This document shows positions 5,376 through 7,818 of a DNA stretch of 7,818 bases, piece by piece. The first letter of the stretch is position 1; the number at the start of each line of letters is the position of its first letter. The DNA comes from Verrucomicrobiales bacterium (lineage in GTDB: Bacteria; Verrucomicrobiota; Verrucomicrobiia; Verrucomicrobiales; Akkermansiaceae), in the NCBI GenBank assembly GCA_003527555.1, contig DPWT01000012.1, positions 1 through 7,818 of the forward strand, in the 5' to 3' direction. Both the position numbers and the translations under genes were made by a program. The notes beneath the pieces were generated by a model that did not search any database, was not told the DNA's origin, and was given only the letters and a program-made list of their open reading frames with translations.

Positions 5376-7227
5376 ACTTCTCCTTGCTCTCGTCGTAGAA
5401 GATTTTGATATCAGCTTCTTTGGTCCCGAGCAGTTCCTGAGCACGGATCAGGGCGTCGCGAGTGGAGATGTTCGGGTTTTCGCTAAAGTACATGAACAAG
5501 TTGGTTTCGCCCTCGGTGCGGTCGCACCCTTGTTGCAGAGTATTGAGCACCCCGGATTTTTTTAGCACCTCGTAAACGTCGCGGGTGGCACCTGAGATGA
5601 GAACGTGAACGCCTTTTTTGCGCGTGTGTTTGATCAGGTCCTCGAGGGCGAGCACGCTGGTGGCATCTAGGTGGCGGGCATTTTTGAGCCTCAGGATGAT
5701 CACCTTGAGGTTTTGGTCGGCAATGGTGCGCTGGACCTGGGTGCGAAACAGATCGGCGGCACCGAAAAACAGGTCACCCTCGACGTGGACGATGGAGATG
5801 GATGGGTTTGGGCGTTTGGTTTTTTCACCCATTTCGCGTAAGTCACCTTCGTCGCTAATCTCGTATTCAACGAGGTGAGGTCGGGAAGCTTTGCGTAGAA
5901 ACAGGGTGATAGAGAGAGCGACGCCGATGAAGATGGCGTAGTCGAGCCGGGTTAGCAAGGTGGCGGAAAATGTCGTGATGATGACCAAGGCGTCATCGGG
6001 CGTTGAGCGCAGGCAGATCCGGATGTTTTTCCAGTTCATCAGCGAGATGGCGATTCCGATGACTAGCGAGGCCAGTGAGGCTTTAGGAATGTTTTCAACG
6101 ATGGGAAGTTTAACGAGTGCAAAAAATCCTAACAGGCATAGAATGCCGCAGAAAATCGATGAGAATCGTGACCTCGAGTGTGATTCGTAATTGAGAGCTG
6201 ATCGTGTTAGTGAACCCGATGCTGGCATCGCCGCGGTGAGTGAGGTGGCGATGTTGGCCATACCTACCGAGAGCATGTCTTGGTTGACATCGGTGCGGCT
6301 GCCTGAGCGGCTCGCGAGGGATTTGGCCATGACGGTATTCTCTAGAGAGGCGAGAAAAGCGATAGCAAAGGCGACGCCGATCAGGCTGGAGATATTCTCC
6401 CAGTTGATATCAGGTAGACCGGGGGAGATTTGATCGAGCTGGAAGGCATCGAAGGTGGCGAGTGACTCGAATGGTGATACCCATATTCGCAATATAAGTC
6501 CGGCAAGGGATGAGATTGCTAGGCTTAGTGCAAAATTTGGCAACAGCGGCAGTTTTTTCTGTAGGATCAAGTAGAGCAGAAGTGTTCCGATACCCAGTGA
6601 TACTGGTTGCCAGTGAAAACTTTCCCAAAGTCCCGCCATCTTGTCGACAATGGCAAAAAATGTTTTTGCAGATTCGCCCTCACTCATCGGCTCTGCGATT
6701 CCTAATAGGTGCTTTAATTGGTTGGTGAGAATGAGCAGTGCGGCGCCGGTGATGTATCCGACCAAGACGCTTCGGCTGACATACTGAAGTAAATCGGCGA
6801 CCTTGAATAGCGCTCCGAAGACCGAGAGCACCCCTACCATCATGACGAGCAGCGGCATGTATTCGACAGGAGGCTTATCCATCACCCCTTGTGCGGCGAA
6901 GAAACTGAAAATCATGAATGACGTCGCATTTGTGGGGCCTAGGATCGTATGGCGCGAGGCGGCAAAAACAGGTGCTACCATTGCGGCGATGGCGGAGCAG
7001 ATAATGCCGTAATAAATGGGTAGTTCTGCGATGGCTGCGTATGCCATGCCTTGCGGGAGTGCGAGTAGCGCTACATTGAGGCCTGCCTTGATGTCGTAGC
7101 CGAATTTCTCTTTATTGTAGCGCCTCAGCGGACCACGGATCGGCAACCAGTCTAGACCATTACCAGAGATGACACGCAGAGTGGCTTTACGAAGATCGCG
7201 AAAGAATGCTTTGAGCTGTCGCTGCAT
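5374..7227 (-). CDS. SulP-family anion permease with C-terminal STAS domain
   Basis: This inner-membrane transporter belongs to the SulP/SLC26 family, whose bacterial members carry sulfate, bicarbonate, dicarboxylates or other anions by proton or sodium coupling. Substrate cannot be read from the sequence. The 617 residues have a basic amphipathic N-terminus (1-45), a membrane domain at about 46-445 in the family's inverted-repeat arrangement, and a cytoplasmic STAS domain at about 475-578. Signatures are ALPQGMAYAAIAELPIYYG (56-74), GPTNATS (97-103), SLENTVMAKSLASRSG (294-309, acidic E296) followed by NQDMLSVGMAN, and PASGSLTRSALN (335-346). In STAS, VEGDLFFGAAD (482-492) and HLDATSVLALEDL (519-531) mark the strands, with D521-A-T-S524 at the position of the phosphoserine loop of anti-sigma antagonists. 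A tail of about 37 residues follows. The ATG at 7227 lies 6 bases after the LptF/G stop, so the pair is probably one operon. No strong ribosome site is seen. Confidence 0.92.
   Translation of the reverse strand: MQRQLKAFFRDLRKATLRVISGNGLDWLPIRGPLRRYNKEKFGYDIKAGLNVALLALPQGMAYAAIAELPIYYGIICSAIAAMVAPVFAASRHTILGPTNATSFMIFSFFAAQGVMDKPPVEYMPLLVMMVGVLSVFGALFKVADLLQYVSRSVLVGYITGAALLILTNQLKHLLGIAEPMSEGESAKTFFAIVDKMAGLWESFHWQPVSLGIGTLLLYLILQKKLPLLPNFALSLAISSLAGLILRIWVSPFESLATFDAFQLDQISPGLPDINWENISSLIGVAFAIAFLASLENTVMAKSLASRSGSRTDVNQDMLSVGMANIATSLTAAMPASGSLTRSALNYESHSRSRFSSIFCGILCLLGFFALVKLPIVENIPKASLASLVIGIAISLMNWKNIRICLRSTPDDALVIITTFSATLLTRLDYAIFIGVALSITLFLRKASRPHLVEYEISDEGDLREMGEKTKRPNPSISIVHVEGDLFFGAADLFRTQVQRTIADQNLKVIILRLKNARHLDATSVLALEDLIKHTRKKGVHVLISGATRDVYEVLKKSGVLNTLQQGCDRTEGETNLFMYFSENPNISTRDALIRAQELLGTKEADIKIFYDESKEK
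5494..5805 (-). other. STAS domain of the SulP permease
   Basis: Residues about 475-578 of the permease form the cytoplasmic STAS regulatory domain. The order is a first strand pair (SISIVHVEGDLFFGAAD), a helix (LFRTQVQRTIADQ), a strand (LKVIILRLKNARHLD), the switch loop DATS (521-524), a helix (VLALEDLIKHTRKKG), a strand (VHVLISGA) and a last helix (RDVYEVLKKSGVLNTL). The domain is complete and continuous with the membrane part, so the permease is not truncated. In the family it affects activity or assembly; whether S524 or T523 is phosphorylated is unknown. Confidence 0.8.
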
Positions 7228-7233
7228 AATGGA

Positions 7234-7818
7234 TTATTTTCTACGTGCTCGGAAAAAGAGTGATGTACCTAGGGCTAAACAAACTACGTTTGGTAACCAG
7301 AATAGAAGAATGGCTGTGTTTCCCTCCTTTTTCTGAAACTCGGAGGCGATCATAAAGAAGAGAAAGTAACCGAGACCCACTGCGATGCTGATCGCAAGCC
7401 CAGTGGATGTCTCCTTACGGCGCGCATTAATCCCGAGAGGTACTGCGACCAGGGCAAGGGCAAGGCAGGCACACGAGAAGGCATATCGGCGGTGGATTTC
7501 GTTGTTAAGGTTGTAACGTTTGGATACCTCGATCTCCTCGCCAGTTGCTAGCCGCGCTCGAATTTCATCGTTTGTCATTGTGCTTGGTTTTCGGCGTTTC
7601 TTGCGGTCTGCGGTGAAGTCGAAAAGCAGTGGTTCCCACTCGCCGATGAATGCTAGTTCTCGGGTGCCATCTGGATTTTGACTGTCAATGGTGGCATCGG
7701 TAAGATTTAGCCGGATTTGTTTCGACTCATCAATGATCTTGAGTTTAGCTTCGCGAGCATAAATGCTTCGGCTAGGAAAATCAGTTTCGTTTTCCTCATT
7801 GAGGTGGTAAATGTGCAA
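7234..7818 (-). CDS. LptF/LptG-family lipopolysaccharide export permease, C-terminal part (5' end outside window)
   Basis: LptF and LptG are paired inner-membrane subunits that, with the ATPase LptB, extract lipopolysaccharide and pass it to the periplasmic bridge. Family members have three membrane spans, a periplasmic jelly-roll domain and three more spans. The visible 194 residues cover the end of the jelly roll (1-70), a charged loop (71-108), and three spans at about 113-130, 140-158 and 168-188. The best signature is NEIHRRYAFSCACLALALVAVPLGI (106-130, with the ELHRR-type element before span 4), followed by the cytoplasmic RRKETSTG turn. The reading frame is open to the last base of the window; the TTG there is most likely internal. 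Whether this is LptF or LptG cannot be decided from this half. The protein ends in a basic RARRK. The SulP gene follows after 6 bases. Confidence 0.88.
   Translation of the reverse strand: MHIYHLNEENETDFPSRSIYAREAKLKIIDESKQIRLNLTDATIDSQNPDGTRELAFIGEWEPLLFDFTADRKKRRKPSTMTNDEIRARLATGEEIEVSKRYNLNNEIHRRYAFSCACLALALVAVPLGINARRKETSTGLAISIAVGLGYFLFFMIASEFQKKEGNTAILLFWLPNVVCLALGTSLFFRARRK

Noticed and set aside
1..7818. Search for a defence island, CRISPR array, prophage, insertion sequence or biosynthetic cluster
   Set aside because: No direct-repeat arrays, transposase or nuclease motifs, terminal inverted repeats or cluster enzymes were visible; all but two genes are recognisable housekeeping or transport genes.

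Overview
The window looks like an ordinary chromosomal segment of a free-living, Gram-negative-type bacterium, most likely in the Planctomycetes-Verrucomicrobia (PVC) group, with Verrucomicrobiales the best guess. The reasons are indirect. There is an LptF/LptG-type permease, so the cell has an outer membrane. There is a demethylmenaquinone methyltransferase type of UbiE. Strong Shine-Dalgarno sequences are almost absent before the genes. The membrane protein at 2720-3859 begins with a paired-CxxC zinc ribbon that I associate with PVC proteins. No sequence search was possible, so the taxonomic call is inference. No mobile elements, CRISPR arrays, tRNA or rRNA genes were seen.

Layout, plus strand (1-5212): six genes run in one direction. 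They are the 3' end of bioD (biotin synthesis), a small GNAT acetyltransferase, ubiE/menG (menaquinone methylation), hisC (histidinol-phosphate aminotransferase), a 379-residue zinc-ribbon membrane protein of unknown function, and mnmE (tRNA wobble-uridine modification GTPase). The first four are separated by AT-rich gaps of about 35-42 bases, and hisC and the unknown gene by 47 bases. Only the unknown gene and mnmE are tightly packed, with a 9-base gap. The group may be one long transcript or several short ones. Its products do not form one pathway, but biotin, menaquinone, histidine and tRNA modification are all housekeeping functions.

Layout, minus strand (7818-5374): the 3' part of an LptF/LptG-family lipopolysaccharide-export permease is followed after 6 bases by a complete 617-residue SulP-family anion permease with a C-terminal STAS domain. 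The two are very probably co-transcribed. They converge on mnmE across a 161-base spacer (5213-5373) that holds two mutually exclusive hairpins and a short T-tract, a plausible terminator for the mnmE transcript.

The least explained item is the zinc-ribbon/transmembrane/periplasmic protein at 2720-3859 and its close linkage to mnmE. I saw no evidence of a defence system, biosynthetic island or other clearly new multi-gene system. Most of the window is core metabolism.
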